NCBI RefSeq assembly: GCF_900099835.1
Contig: NZ_FNKP01000001.1
Location: forward strand, 1,736,001-1,800,000
Direction of reading: 5' to 3'
DNA length: 64,000 nucleotides
Source: Paraburkholderia fungorum
GTDB taxonomy: Bacteria; Pseudomonadota; Gammaproteobacteria; Burkholderiales; Burkholderiaceae
Shown here: piece by piece, positions 18,363 to 26,350 of the stretch
Position numbering within the stretch: the stretch's first letter is position 1
How the letters are laid out: each line of letters opens with the position of its first letter
Notes under the pieces: model-generated
Databases searched by the model: none
What the model was told of the DNA's origin: nothing
Seen by the model: the letters and a program-made list of their open reading frames with translations, nothing else
Program-made: the position numbers and the translations under genes

Positions 18363-18845
18363 TTACTGCTGACGCACCCAAGTCTGCGAACGGCCCAGCA
18401 GCGACACGCCGATATACCCGCGCACCACCAGCTTGTTTCCACCGTCTTCAAGATGCATCTTGCACTTGTAGATCTTGCCGTTTTCCGGGTCGAGAATCTG
18501 CCCGTGATCCCAGCCGTCGCCATCCTTTTTCATGTCGTTGATGATGGTCATGCCAAGAATCGGCTGATCCTTGCGTGCGTCGGTACATGCGGTGCAGCGG
18601 CGATCAGGTTGATCGTTGGCGCCGAGTCCCTTGATAACCTTGCCGTTGAGCGAACCACTGCCGTCCTGCGTGATCTGCACGAGCGCTTTCGGCTGCCCCG
18701 TGCTGTCGTCGATGGTTTGCCACGTGCCCGCGGGCGTATCGGTTTGCGCCATCGCGGTGACGGCGCTGGCGAGCAATACGCCAGCAAGTGCAGCGTGTCG
18801 GGCGGTACGAACGGCGAGGGTGCGAGCGCGTTGAGTGAATTGCAT
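18363..18845 (-). CDS. DUF2147 family exported protein
   Basis: This 160-residue protein has an N-terminal signal peptide that should be cut after AVTAMA. The mature part starts with TPAGTWQTIDDSTGQPKALV, the typical opening of the DUF2147 lipocalin-like family, and contains the paired cysteines RRCTACTD. The segments GMTIINDMKKDGDGWDHGQI and DPENGKIYKCKMHL are family landmarks. DUF2147 proteins are periplasmic and of unknown function; some are induced by envelope stress. It is a single minus-strand gene. Bases 18846-19116 upstream hold a Shine-Dalgarno GGAGGAAG but no other gene. Confidence 0.9.
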   Translation of the reverse strand: MQFTQRARTLAVRTARHAALAGVLLASAVTAMAQTDTPAGTWQTIDDSTGQPKALVQITQDGSGSLNGKVIKGLGANDQPDRRCTACTDARKDQPILGMTIINDMKKDGDGWDHGQILDPENGKIYKCKMHLEDGGNKLVVRGYIGVSLLGRSQTWVRQQ

Positions 18846-19116
18846 GTTGTCTTCCTCCTTGATGAAGAACTGCGCGATCGTGGTCGCGCAGCGTTATCGG
18901 CATCTCGGGCGGCTTCAGTTTCAGGTCACCGTGATGCCTGGTACTGCCTCTCAGGTCTGCTTCAGCTACAACGGTTGGTGATGTGCAAGCCGTGACGCGG
19001 GCCGGAACCCGCTGACCTTCGTGGTCGCTCGAGCGTAGTCTGCGCAGAATACGGGAAAGTGCGCGCGACGTTTGATAGTGGACCCTCTAATCAGGTCGCG
19101 GCACGTTTGCCAGTCG

Positions 19117-20826
19117 TCAATTCAGTTGGTACGAGAACGTTGCATTGATACGCGGGCTGCGCGACGGGCTTTCGACCGGCGCATCGCCGAGCGCCTTTGC
19201 AACCGACAGATCCAGCGTGTAGTACTTCGCGTCCGAAATCCGGAAACCGAACGCGATCGACGAGAGCCGCGACGGCGACGGCGTACCCGCATGCAGGTAA
19301 ACGCGAGCCATGTCGAACGAGACGTAGGGTACTAGCGTGCGCAGATACGTGAACCCCGGCGTGAACGGACGATTGACTTCGAAAATCGCGCCCCAGCCCG
19401 AATCGCCCGATGCCTCGCCCGGTTGATAGCCCTGCGCGAACCGTTGCGCGCCGAACGAGATCTGCTCGGAAGTCGGCAGGGATACCGCGCTGTACTGCCC
19501 GGTCAGTGAAACGGAGGTGCCGATCTTCATCGGCCATTCGTTGGTTTGCGAGAAACTGGCGGCGCTCTTCACGAACGTGATCGACGCGGGATTGACCACA
19601 GGCGAGCCGGGCACGTTCGAGTCGCCGGATTTCGACGCGCCGAGAATGTCGAATGCCTTCGATACGGCGATGCTCGCGCGCCTCACCTGGCCGGTATCGA
19701 CGGCGGTGTAGTCGGCTTGCAACTGCATCACGCGCACTTGCGAGCGAAAGCCGAGTTGCGCGCCGGTGACCTGGTTGTTGTAGCGATCTTCGTCGTGCGA
19801 CGCATAAACCGAGGCCGTGCCGATCACGCTCCGTGAGTTGCTCAACAGCAGCGGATACGCAAGCGAGCCGCCTATCCTGTCGTTGATCACCGTGCGCTGA
19901 ACGTAGCCGGGCAGGCCGGGATTGTCGACCGGATTGCCGCGATAGTGCGTGGCGTCGATCTTGCCGATCAGCCCGTTGCTGCCGATCGGCACGGCCGCGT
20001 GCGCGGCGAGATAGGTGACGTTGTCGCGTCCCTTCGGCAGCAGCGCCGACACGCTCAACTGTTCGCCGAGCGCGGTCAGCCCGTTCTCGGTGGCGGTCAG
20101 CAGACCCTGCACGCCCGGCTGGTTGAAGTTGACGCCGGCGCTGAAGTCGAACGGTTTGCGATCCACTTTCAGTTCGAGCGTGGTCGCGCCGTCGGTGTTC
20201 TGCGGCGGGGCCACGTTGGCGGCGACCTTGATCCCCGGCAACAGGCCGAGCACGTTGATGTAGCGCTCGAAGGTCGCGCGCCGCAACGGCCGGTCGGCGA
20301 CGATGTGGTCGGCGATCGCACGAATCTTGTCTTCGACCGCGCCCGGTCTGCCGGTCACCTTGACGGCCGACACGTAGCCTTCGACCACCGTCACGCGTAC
20401 GACGCCGTCCGCGAACGATTGCGCCGGAACGAACGCGAACGAGAGCGCATAGCCGCGCTCCTGGTACAGCTTGGTGACGCCGTTGGCGACTTCGATCAGC
20501 TCGCCGATCGTGATGTCCTTGCCGACGAGCGGGGTGAAGCGTTGCGCGACTTCATCGAACGGAATGGACTTGACGCCCTCGACCTGCACGCGCGTGGGCG
20601 TCAGATGGCGGGCGAGCAGTTCCTGAAGTTGTGGAGCTTGTTGCTCGACCTGCACGGTCACGCTTGGACCGCGATCGGGAGCCTTGACTTGCGGCAGCGA
20701 ATCGAGCGGATTACCGCCGACTGCCGTACCGCCGGGACGGGACTGCGCATGTGCTTCCATTTGCAACGTACTCGCCGCGAGCGCCGCGAGCAAAAGGGTC
20801 CATTTGCTGCCGTACCCGAGTTTCAT
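19117..20826 (-). CDS. ShlB/FhaC/HecB-type outer-membrane transporter (TpsB of two-partner secretion)
   Basis: The 569-residue product has a signal peptide (cut near MEAHAQ), a Pro-rich linker, a POTRA_2-type domain (about residues 75-160, with VEGVKSIPFDEVAQRF and LYQERGYALSFAFVPAQ), a second POTRA-like segment and a C-terminal 16-stranded barrel ending in INATFSYQLN. TpsB proteins move partner TpsA exoproteins across the outer membrane. The loop-6 signature, normally V/I-R-G-Y/F, reads RFAQGYQPGEASGDSGW here, so Gln replaces the conserved Arg while SGDSGW is kept. No haemagglutinin-like TpsA is near. The upstream genes on the same strand are two repeat lipoproteins, the obvious candidate partners. 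Substrate unknown. Confidence 0.88.
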   Translation of the reverse strand: MKLGYGSKWTLLLAALAASTLQMEAHAQSRPGGTAVGGNPLDSLPQVKAPDRGPSVTVQVEQQAPQLQELLARHLTPTRVQVEGVKSIPFDEVAQRFTPLVGKDITIGELIEVANGVTKLYQERGYALSFAFVPAQSFADGVVRVTVVEGYVSAVKVTGRPGAVEDKIRAIADHIVADRPLRRATFERYINVLGLLPGIKVAANVAPPQNTDGATTLELKVDRKPFDFSAGVNFNQPGVQGLLTATENGLTALGEQLSVSALLPKGRDNVTYLAAHAAVPIGSNGLIGKIDATHYRGNPVDNPGLPGYVQRTVINDRIGGSLAYPLLLSNSRSVIGTASVYASHDEDRYNNQVTGAQLGFRSQVRVMQLQADYTAVDTGQVRRASIAVSKAFDILGASKSGDSNVPGSPVVNPASITFVKSAASFSQTNEWPMKIGTSVSLTGQYSAVSLPTSEQISFGAQRFAQGYQPGEASGDSGWGAIFEVNRPFTPGFTYLRTLVPYVSFDMARVYLHAGTPSPSRLSSIAFGFRISDAKYYTLDLSVAKALGDAPVESPSRSPRINATFSYQLN

Positions 20827-21030
20827 CGGATTTTCCTCGTATGCCGTTCTTGTGTCGCGGGCGCGCCGCCTGGCCGGGCTGGTCGCGATCGCTTATGTGA
20901 GGCTCGATGCTTACTGCCATGCTTGCCTGTATTACGTCACGCGCTCCGCGCAGCTTGAGCGTGTGAGGAAAAAAGCGGAATACGTGTTGAATCGAATCGT
21001 AAATGCGTGATGCATGTGCGCTGTTTGTGC

Positions 21031-21072
21031 ACTGTCCGGCGAGATTCACTACGGTACATCTCGCCGGACAGT
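21031..21072. other. 15-bp perfect inverted repeat between the repeat lipoprotein and tpsB
   Basis: ACTGTCCGGCGAGAT (21031-21045) and its exact complement (21058-21072) flank a 12-base loop. There is no T-run on either strand. It lies in the 302-bp gap 57 bp past the lipoprotein stop, so it may tune read-through into the TpsB gene. The rest of 20827-21128 shows no gene. Confidence 0.65.
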
Positions 21073-21128
21073 ACGGGCATGCGCATCGCATCGTTACGAT
21101 CGATGCTCAGGCTAACTACTTAGGCAAA

Positions 21129-22556
21129 CTACTTATGACTCAACGGAACCAGGCTGCCGAGGAGGGTCGTCAAACCGTTCGTCGCGCTGCCGGAACCGCT
21201 CGCGCTACCTGTTGAACCTGCCGCCGAACTGAGCGTGCCGGTCAACGTGGCGACCAGCGATGTCACCGGTGACAACAGTTGTCCAGCGCCGCTGCCCGAG
21301 GCGCTACCCGATGCGCTGCCCGTCAGACCGGTGAGGGTGCTGGTGAGCGTCGTCAGCGGATTGGATGTACCGGTGGCGCCGGTCGTGACGCTCAGCACCG
21401 ACGTCAGCGAGCTCAGCGGCGTGCCGTTCAGTGCAGACGTCAGCGAACTCAACGGCGTGCCGCTCAGCGCCGAACTCAGGCTGGACAGCGGCGATCCGCC
21501 AAGCAGCGACGACAGCGAGCCAAGCGGATTGTTGCCGAGTCCGAGGCTCGCGAGCGAGCTTTGCAGCGGGCTCAGCGGATTGACGCTGGTGGCCGTCCCG
21601 GGCGCAACGACCGCGGTCGTGCCGCCGACCAGGCTCACGATCAGACCCGGAATCGGATTCGCGCCGTTCGGCCCGTTCGGATTGACCAGGCCGCCTGCGT
21701 TCGTCACCGTGTTGCCGAGCGAGCTGACCAGCGTGCCGACATCGGTGCCGAGCGGGTTGCCGGTCGTCGAGCCGACCTTCGATCCCGCCGAACTCAACGC
21801 GCCGCCAACCTGCGCGAGCACGCCGCCGAGCGGAGCGCCGAGGCCGGTCTGCGTGCCGACGGTCTGCGTGACGAGGCCGGCGGTTTGCACGATCGGCGTG
21901 ATCGCGGTGCTGATCGGCTGCGTGACCTGCTGCACCGGCGCGGACGCCAGCACGTTGCCGAGCGTTGCGCCACCTGCGTTCAGTGCGCCGGCGGTGGTCG
22001 ACAGTACGCCGGCCAGCGGCGTGGTGACCGGCGACAGCGGCGCGAGATTGCCGGCGCCGAGCCCGCCGACGGCGGTGCTCAATCCCTGCACGACGCCGCT
22101 CGTCGAGCTGACCACCGAGCCGAGTCCGGCGACGGTCGTGCCGACCGGGTTCGCGGTGGTGCCGGTCTGGCCGACGCCGTTGCTGACCGCATCGGCGAGG
22201 GACGTCAGCGTGCCGCTCGTGCTCGACACCGCATTGCCCAGCCCTTGCGTGACCTGCGGGCTGAGGCCCGGAATGGTCTGCGAGGCGATGGTGCTGCCGA
22301 GATCGCTGGTGGTTTGCGCGGCGGCGGTGGCGAGACCGGTGGTGCCCTTGGTCGTGGTGGTGGTCGTGCCGGTGCTGGTCGAACCGCTGCCACTGCCGCT
22401 ACCGGTGCCTGACGTGGTCGGCGGCGCGCTGACGGTGCTGCCGCCACACGCCGCGAGCAGGGCGGCGACCGCCACGGACACGGCGACCAGCGGTGCGCGC
22501 AACGACGACACGGTCGCGCATGCCGCAGGGAGAGTAAAAAAACGTTGAGTGGACAT
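21129..22556 (-). CDS. Gly/Ser/Thr-rich repeat lipoprotein, paralogue of the 22745-24217 gene
   Basis: The 475-residue protein has an N-terminal signal ending in a lipobox LLAACGG, then a Gly/Ser/Thr linker and a long low-complexity region of amphipathic repeats rich in V, T, L, G and N. It shares blocks with the upstream gene, for example GTTVAGLG, PVQQVTQPISTAITPI and TVGTQTGLGAPL. Near the C terminus a 12-residue unit (TPLSSLTSALNG type) repeats four times. Such proteins are often annotated collagen-like, but no G-X-Y triplet pattern is visible. Predicted outer-membrane lipoprotein or secreted adhesin; function unknown. It is 188 bp downstream of its paralogue and 302 bp upstream of tpsB. 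Confidence 0.8.
   Translation of the reverse strand: MSTQRFFTLPAACATVSSLRAPLVAVSVAVAALLAACGGSTVSAPPTTSGTGSGSGSGSTSTGTTTTTTKGTTGLATAAAQTTSDLGSTIASQTIPGLSPQVTQGLGNAVSSTSGTLTSLADAVSNGVGQTGTTANPVGTTVAGLGSVVSSTSGVVQGLSTAVGGLGAGNLAPLSPVTTPLAGVLSTTAGALNAGGATLGNVLASAPVQQVTQPISTAITPIVQTAGLVTQTVGTQTGLGAPLGGVLAQVGGALSSAGSKVGSTTGNPLGTDVGTLVSSLGNTVTNAGGLVNPNGPNGANPIPGLIVSLVGGTTAVVAPGTATSVNPLSPLQSSLASLGLGNNPLGSLSSLLGGSPLSSLSSALSGTPLSSLTSALNGTPLSSLTSVLSVTTGATGTSNPLTTLTSTLTGLTGSASGSASGSGAGQLLSPVTSLVATLTGTLSSAAGSTGSASGSGSATNGLTTLLGSLVPLSHK
21387..21530 (-). repeat. Four tandem 36-bp repeats encoding 12-residue units
   Basis: Read on the minus strand, the units are NPLGSLSSLLGG, SPLSSLSSALSG, TPLSSLTSALNG and TPLSSLTSVLSV, each 36 bp and directly adjacent. 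The DNA copies differ mainly at third positions. Confidence 0.8.
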
Positions 22557-22744
22557 GTGTGCTCCTCTGTGTCTATCAGTTGTTGTGTGCGGGTGTTTTC
22601 AGTGCGCCGTTGCCACAGATGTCTGAGCGGCGCGGCCCAGGTCAGGCAGGAGCCCCGGCGGATCCGGGCGCGGCTGGCGGGCCGCGTACCGGAGCCGGGT
22701 CTCGGCAGCTTGTTCGCGAGGTCTTAGCGTCGCGACAGGGCCGC

Positions 22745-24217
22745 TTATTTCTTCGTCAGTCCGCCGAGCAGGCCAGTGACGAGCGAGGTCACCGGAGACA
22801 GCGGATTGCTCGCGGTTCCTTTGCCGCTGGTCGCCGACAGCGCGACGCCGGTGCCCGACGTGGTGGCGGAGGCGGTTGCCGACGATGTCGTCGCCGCTGC
22901 CGTGGTGGTGACGCCGCCGAGTGCGCCGGTCACGGAAGTGAGCAGGCCGGTGACGGGAGCCAGTGGGCTGCTGGTGCCGCCGGTTGCGCTGCTCAGACCG
23001 CTCGTCACAGTGGTGAGCAGGCCGGTGACCGGAGCAAGCGGGCTGCTGCTGGTGCCGGAGCCGCCGGTGACGCCGCCGAGTGCGCCGCTCAGACCGCTCG
23101 TCACGGTGGTGAGCAGGCCGGTGACCGGAGCAAGCGGGCCGCTGCCGGTGCTTCCGGTGGCGCCGCTGATGCCGCTAAGGCCGCCGGTCAGGCCGCCCAG
23201 CGTCGTGGTCAGTGCGGACAGCGGGTTGGTGCTGGTGCCGCCGGTCAGCAGGCCGCCCACCGAGGCAACGGTCGTGCCGGTTGCGGTGACGGTCTGGCCG
23301 AGCGCGGTCGTGACCGGGTTGTTGCCGGTCGAGGCGAGCAGCGTGCCGGCTTTGCCGAGTCCGCCGCCGACCGTGGAGAGCAGCGTGTTGACCGGTGCGC
23401 CGAGACCTGTCACGGTGCCGACTGTTTGCGTGGTCGCGGCGACCATCGACGTAATCGGGGTGATCGCGGTGCTGAGGGTTTGCGTGACCTGCTGGACCGG
23501 ACCCGTCGAGAGGGCGGTCGTGAGCGTGCTGCCGCCGTTGGTGACCGCCGTGCCGAGCGTGCTGACGACTCCGCCGAGCGGCGTGGTCAGCGCGGCCAGC
23601 GGCGCGAGCGGGCCGCTGCCGAGGCTCGTCACGAGCGCGCCGGTATCCGTGACCGCGTTGCCGACCTTGCCGACCACACCGCCGACGCCTGCCACCGTCG
23701 TGCCGACTGCGTTGTTGCCGGTGCCGAGCTGTCCGAGTCCCTGCGACAGACCGGTGGCGAGCGTCGACACTGCCGAGCCCACGTCCTGCACGACCTGGCC
23801 GGTGGCCTGAGTGGTTTGCGTGCTGACGACGGGGAGGGTCTGCGAGCTGATCACCTGGCCGACGCCAGACACCGTCTTGCCGAGGCCGTCGACGATGCCG
23901 CTCGCGTCGTTGGTCGTGGTGCCGAGTGCGTTTGCGATCGGTGTCGTGGTGGTGGTGCCGGTACCCGAGGTGCCGCCCGTGTCGGTCGTGGTGGTGGTCG
24001 TCGTGGTGCTCGGATTGGAGCCGGAACCGCCCGAACCCGACGAGCCGCTGCCGCTGCCCGTGGTGGACAGCGTGCCGCTGCCGGATCCGCTGCCGTTGCT
24101 GCCGGTGCCAGTGCTGAGACTTCCGCCGCCGCCGCAGGCGCCGAGAGAAAGCGTCGCGGCGATGCTTGCCGCAATCAGGGTTGCCCGTACGGTGGTGCTG
24201 GTCGTTTGAATGTTCAT
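22745..24217 (-). CDS. Gly/Ser/Thr-rich repeat lipoprotein (first of two paralogues)
   Basis: The 490-residue product starts at the ATG 24217, with GAGG 8 bp upstream; an in-frame start six codons earlier lacks a ribosome site. The signal peptide ends in a lipobox LSLGAC followed by GGGG. A Gly/Ser/Thr linker leads to a V/T/L/G-rich repetitive region. Blocks such as VGTTVAGVGG, GPVQQVTQTLSTAITPI and TVTGLGAP are shared with the downstream paralogue, so the pair arose by duplication. Near the C terminus PLAPVTGLLTTVTSGL-type units recur. It lies first of three minus-strand genes ending in tpsB. Function unknown; a surface adhesin or structural filament is possible. Confidence 0.8.
   Translation of the reverse strand: MNIQTTSTTVRATLIAASIAATLSLGACGGGGSLSTGTGSNGSGSGSGTLSTTGSGSGSSGSGGSGSNPSTTTTTTTTDTGGTSGTGTTTTTPIANALGTTTNDASGIVDGLGKTVSGVGQVISSQTLPVVSTQTTQATGQVVQDVGSAVSTLATGLSQGLGQLGTGNNAVGTTVAGVGGVVGKVGNAVTDTGALVTSLGSGPLAPLAALTTPLGGVVSTLGTAVTNGGSTLTTALSTGPVQQVTQTLSTAITPITSMVAATTQTVGTVTGLGAPVNTLLSTVGGGLGKAGTLLASTGNNPVTTALGQTVTATGTTVASVGGLLTGGTSTNPLSALTTTLGGLTGGLSGISGATGSTGSGPLAPVTGLLTTVTSGLSGALGGVTGGSGTSSSPLAPVTGLLTTVTSGLSSATGGTSSPLAPVTGLLTSVTGALGGVTTTAAATTSSATASATTSGTGVALSATSGKGTASNPLSPVTSLVTGLLGGLTKK
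22910..23150 (-). repeat. Imperfect direct repeats within the first repeat lipoprotein
   Basis: Three copies of a block encoding S-x-PLAPVTGLLTxVTxxL lie at about 22910-22975, 22983-23045 and 23085-23150, with variable Gly/Ser spacers. A fourth, more diverged copy (NPLSPVTSLVTGLL) lies at the C terminus near 22750-22800. Confidence 0.7.
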
Positions 24218-24635
24218 GTCGCCCTCGGATCGCATGTGTTATTGGGTGTCGCTGCGAACCTATCTCTGCATGAGCCGTGCCATTTCGACAGACCAATCAG
24301 CAGGATTTTCTGGCGATAAAGCGCTCGGCCCGATGCGGCGAGGCTTTGCGTGAATTTGATGGAGTGGGCGCTAAACGGAAATCCGTTCTTTAATCGCGTT
24401 CTGGCGGCGCGTTATGTGGTCCGCGTAACGTAACGAGCCGCGCTCGCCGTTACGGTGTACGGCGTAACGCAAATGCCGGGGGAGGGTCTGCGTGCTTGAA
24501 ACGTTCTGTTCAAACGGTTATTTAGGGTAGCGAATCTAACTAATGGTTATTCCTATGTAATGAAATCCGGAAATTGCCGTTAACCCGGGTAAGGATACAA
24601 AAAGCATACGGATTGCGGTTTCTGGCATAGGACAA
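24218..24635. other. Intergenic region with clustered GTAAC/GTTAC motifs
   Basis: No gene is supported between the divergent lipoprotein and flp genes. Four GTAACG or GTTACG-like elements cluster at 24424-24469 (CGTAACGTAACG, then GTTAC, then GTAACG), a possible regulator-binding array. The DNA from about 24500 is clearly more AT-rich than its surroundings. Confidence 0.35.
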
Positions 24636-24664
24636 TTGCTTAAATAACATTGTTCGGCTATAAA
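24636..24664 (+). promoter_or_regulatory. Candidate sigma-70 promoter of the flp/tad operon
   Basis: TTGCTT (24636-24641) and TATAAA (24659-24664) are 17 bp apart and point at flp. Transcription from here would give a leader of about 200 nt before the flp ATG, containing a small inverted repeat GTTCG TTAT CGAAC at 24695-24708. Confidence 0.45.
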
Positions 24665-24872
24665 ACCCAAAAGCATCACGGATTGATCAGGGAGGTTCGT
24701 TATCGAACAGACTGCACCAAAACATCCGTTTTACTTAGCAACGCTGCAGGATGGACTACCGCAACGCAATCAGCAGCACCAGGAATGAGAGACCGGGTGC
24801 TGTAGCGTGAGCAGGGGTTCGATGGGTAGAGCAGCACAAAAGACACGAAATAAATCAAGTCCGAGGGTCAAA

Positions 24873-25046
24873 ATGAAAAAGTTCACACAACGTTTCCTGA
24901 GAGATAACAAAGGCGTGACGGCCATTGAGTACGGGCTGATCGCGGGTCTGGTCGCGCTGGCTATCGCCGGAGCGGTGTCCACACTGAGCGGGAATCTCAC
25001 CAATGCGTTCACCGCGATCGCCGCTCTAATCGCGCCGGCTAAATAG
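24873..25046 (+). CDS. flp: Flp-type (type IVb) pilin precursor
   Basis: The 57-residue product is a typical Flp prepilin: a short basic leader MKKFTQRFLRDNKG, cleavage by the prepilin peptidase after Gly14, then VTAIEYGLIAGLVALAIAG with the conserved Glu5 and Tyr6 of the mature pilin. The C-terminal part is short and Ala/Thr-rich. The ATG at 24873 has GAGGG 6 bp upstream. It is the first gene of the tad locus and lies next to cpaA, its processing peptidase. A stable hairpin follows, consistent with higher expression of pilin than of the assembly genes. Confidence 0.95.
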   Translation: MKKFTQRFLRDNKGVTAIEYGLIAGLVALAIAGAVSTLSGNLTNAFTAIAALIAPAK

Positions 25047-25082
25047 CGCAAGGCAACCGTTAAACGTCCGCTGAAACGGCTG

Positions 25083-25109
25083 AGGCGGTTGCGGTCATTG
25101 CAACCGCCT
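25083..25109 (+). other. Hairpin downstream of flp
   Basis: AGGCGGTTGC and GCAACCGCCT form a 10-bp stem with a 7-base loop, 37 bp after the flp stop. Only a loose TTTT follows 17 bp later. It is probably a partial terminator or a 3'-end stabiliser of pilin mRNA. Confidence 0.6.
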
Positions 25110-25145
25110 GCTTCTACGGCGTTTTAACGCATCGCTGTATTGATT

Positions 25146-25172
25146 AATGCGAATTGCATGGCAATTCGCATT
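25146..25172. promoter_or_regulatory. 12-bp perfect inverted repeat before cpaA
   Basis: AATGCGAATTGC and GCAATTCGCATT flank a 3-base centre ATG, ending 26 bp before the cpaA start. It could be a regulator-binding site or an mRNA hairpin. Confidence 0.5.
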
Positions 25173-25198
25173 GCGTTGCTTCGCCTGTCGAGCGCGAA

Positions 25199-25717
25199 AT
25201 GAATAACTCCGCCGGTATTTTTTTATTTATTGCCTGGGCCACGGTTGTCGCAATTAGCGATTGCCGTGCCCGGCGTATTTCTAATTTAATCGTTTGCGCC
25301 GGTTTAGCGGCGGCATTCGGCTGCGCGTTATTTCAATGCGGGCCTTTTGGCATTTCTTTACTGCATTCCGGTATCGGTGCGTCGGTCGGACTGATTGCGC
25401 TGTTGCCGTTTTTCGCGCTGGGCGTGATGGGTGCCGCCGACGTGAAAGTCTTCGCCGTCCTCGGCGCATGGTGCGGCATGTCCGCATTGCCGGGCTTGTG
25501 GATCGCGGCGAGTCTCGCGGCCGGCGCGCACGCAGTGTGGCTCGTGGCGACGAACTGGATGACACGCACAAGCCGCCCGCGATTCGCCGGCGCAGGCCGT
25601 CTGACGGGCGCGACGTTCGAACTGGGCGGTAAGGCTTCGACGCCTTATGCCGCGTGTCTCACGCTTGCGTCACTCGTGTGGCTCGTATGGCATGCAACGG
25701 GCGGGGTGGCGCGATGA
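25199..25717 (+). CDS. cpaA: Prepilin peptidase CpaA/TadV
   Basis: The 172-residue membrane protein is an A24-type aspartic peptidase that cuts and processes Flp and TadE/TadG-type leaders. The first catalytic Asp is in VVAISDCRARRISN (about residue 19) and the second in MGAADVKVFAVLG, where the GxGD-like motif reads GAAD. Five to six hydrophobic segments are visible. The ATG at 25199 is chosen because the family N terminus begins here; its ribosome site is weak. The gene overlaps tadE by the ATGA sequence at 25714-25717, indicating translational coupling. Confidence 0.92.
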   Translation: MNNSAGIFLFIAWATVVAISDCRARRISNLIVCAGLAAAFGCALFQCGPFGISLLHSGIGASVGLIALLPFFALGVMGAADVKVFAVLGAWCGMSALPGLWIAASLAAGAHAVWLVATNWMTRTSRPRFAGAGRLTGATFELGGKASTPYAACLTLASLVWLVWHATGGVAR

Positions 25718-26223
25718 CTCTTCGCGAAGCCCACGCAGGTTCAGCACGGCGCCCGCGCCAGCCGTCCAGGCGCGCGCAGTCACGCCGCACGCGCACGCAG
25801 CGCGGCGCCACTGCGATCGAATTTGCGATGGTGTTCCCGCTGTTCTTCGCGATCCTGTACGCCATTGTCACGTTCAGCGTGATTCTCGTGGCGCAGCAGA
25901 ACCTGACGCTCGCAGCGTCGGAGGGTGCGCGGGCCGCGTTGAACTGGCAGGCCAATAGCAGCATGGCAGGCGCGCTCGCCGCGCGAGCTACCGCCGCCTG
26001 CGCCGCAGCGCAACTGATGACCACGCAACTGGTAGGCAAGGCGATGCAATGCACGTCCACTTACGCAGCCTGCGGAACCGGCATGCAATGCGTGAACGTG
26101 GTGCTGACCTACAACTACAGCGCCCATCCGCTGGTGCCGCCGCTGCCGGGGCTGCACCTGGTCACGCCGAACCAGTTGATCAGCAACGCCACCGTCCAAC
26201 TCAACCCGGAGAACATTCAGTGA
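25714..26223 (+). CDS. tadE: TadE-like minor pilin
   Basis: The 169-residue protein has a basic N-terminal stretch, then the TadE signature QRGATAIEFAMVFPLFFAIL with the processing Gly and the Glu of the pilin-like helix. The remainder, QQNLTLAASEGARAALNW onward, resembles TadE pseudopilins, which are processed by TadV and needed for Flp assembly. Two pairs of cysteines lie in the C-terminal half (for example STYAACGTGMQCVNV). The start overlaps the cpaA stop (ATGA). Bases 26224-26350 before cpaB hold nothing else. Confidence 0.92.
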   Translation: MTLREAHAGSARRPRQPSRRAQSRRTRTQRGATAIEFAMVFPLFFAILYAIVTFSVILVAQQNLTLAASEGARAALNWQANSSMAGALAARATAACAAAQLMTTQLVGKAMQCTSTYAACGTGMQCVNVVLTYNYSAHPLVPPLPGLHLVTPNQLISNATVQLNPENIQ

Positions 26224-26350
26224 TGTACGCGCCGGCTTCCAGCCTTTCTGTCCGTGAGCGCGTGTCCGCACGCGTGTCGTGCGCGGCCTCGGGCACTGTC
26301 GTGTCCAGCGTCGCGCTCACGGCCGCCATCAACCGACGCAGCCCATCGTC

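Noticed and set aside
21387..23150. CRISPR-like periodic repeats
   Set aside because: The repeats are directly adjacent coding units with no unique spacers and no cas genes; they encode protein repeats.
22559..24319. Long plus-strand frames opposite the repeat lipoproteins (up to 586 codons)
   Set aside because: Arg/Gly/Ala-rich translations are a by-product of the repetitive GC-rich coding sequence. The minus-strand frames have signal peptides and lipoboxes.
24621..24641. TGGCATAGGACAATTGCTT as a sigma-54 promoter of the tad operon
   Set aside because: The GG and GC elements are two bases too far apart for a -24/-12 site. Part of it fits a sigma-70 -35 box better.
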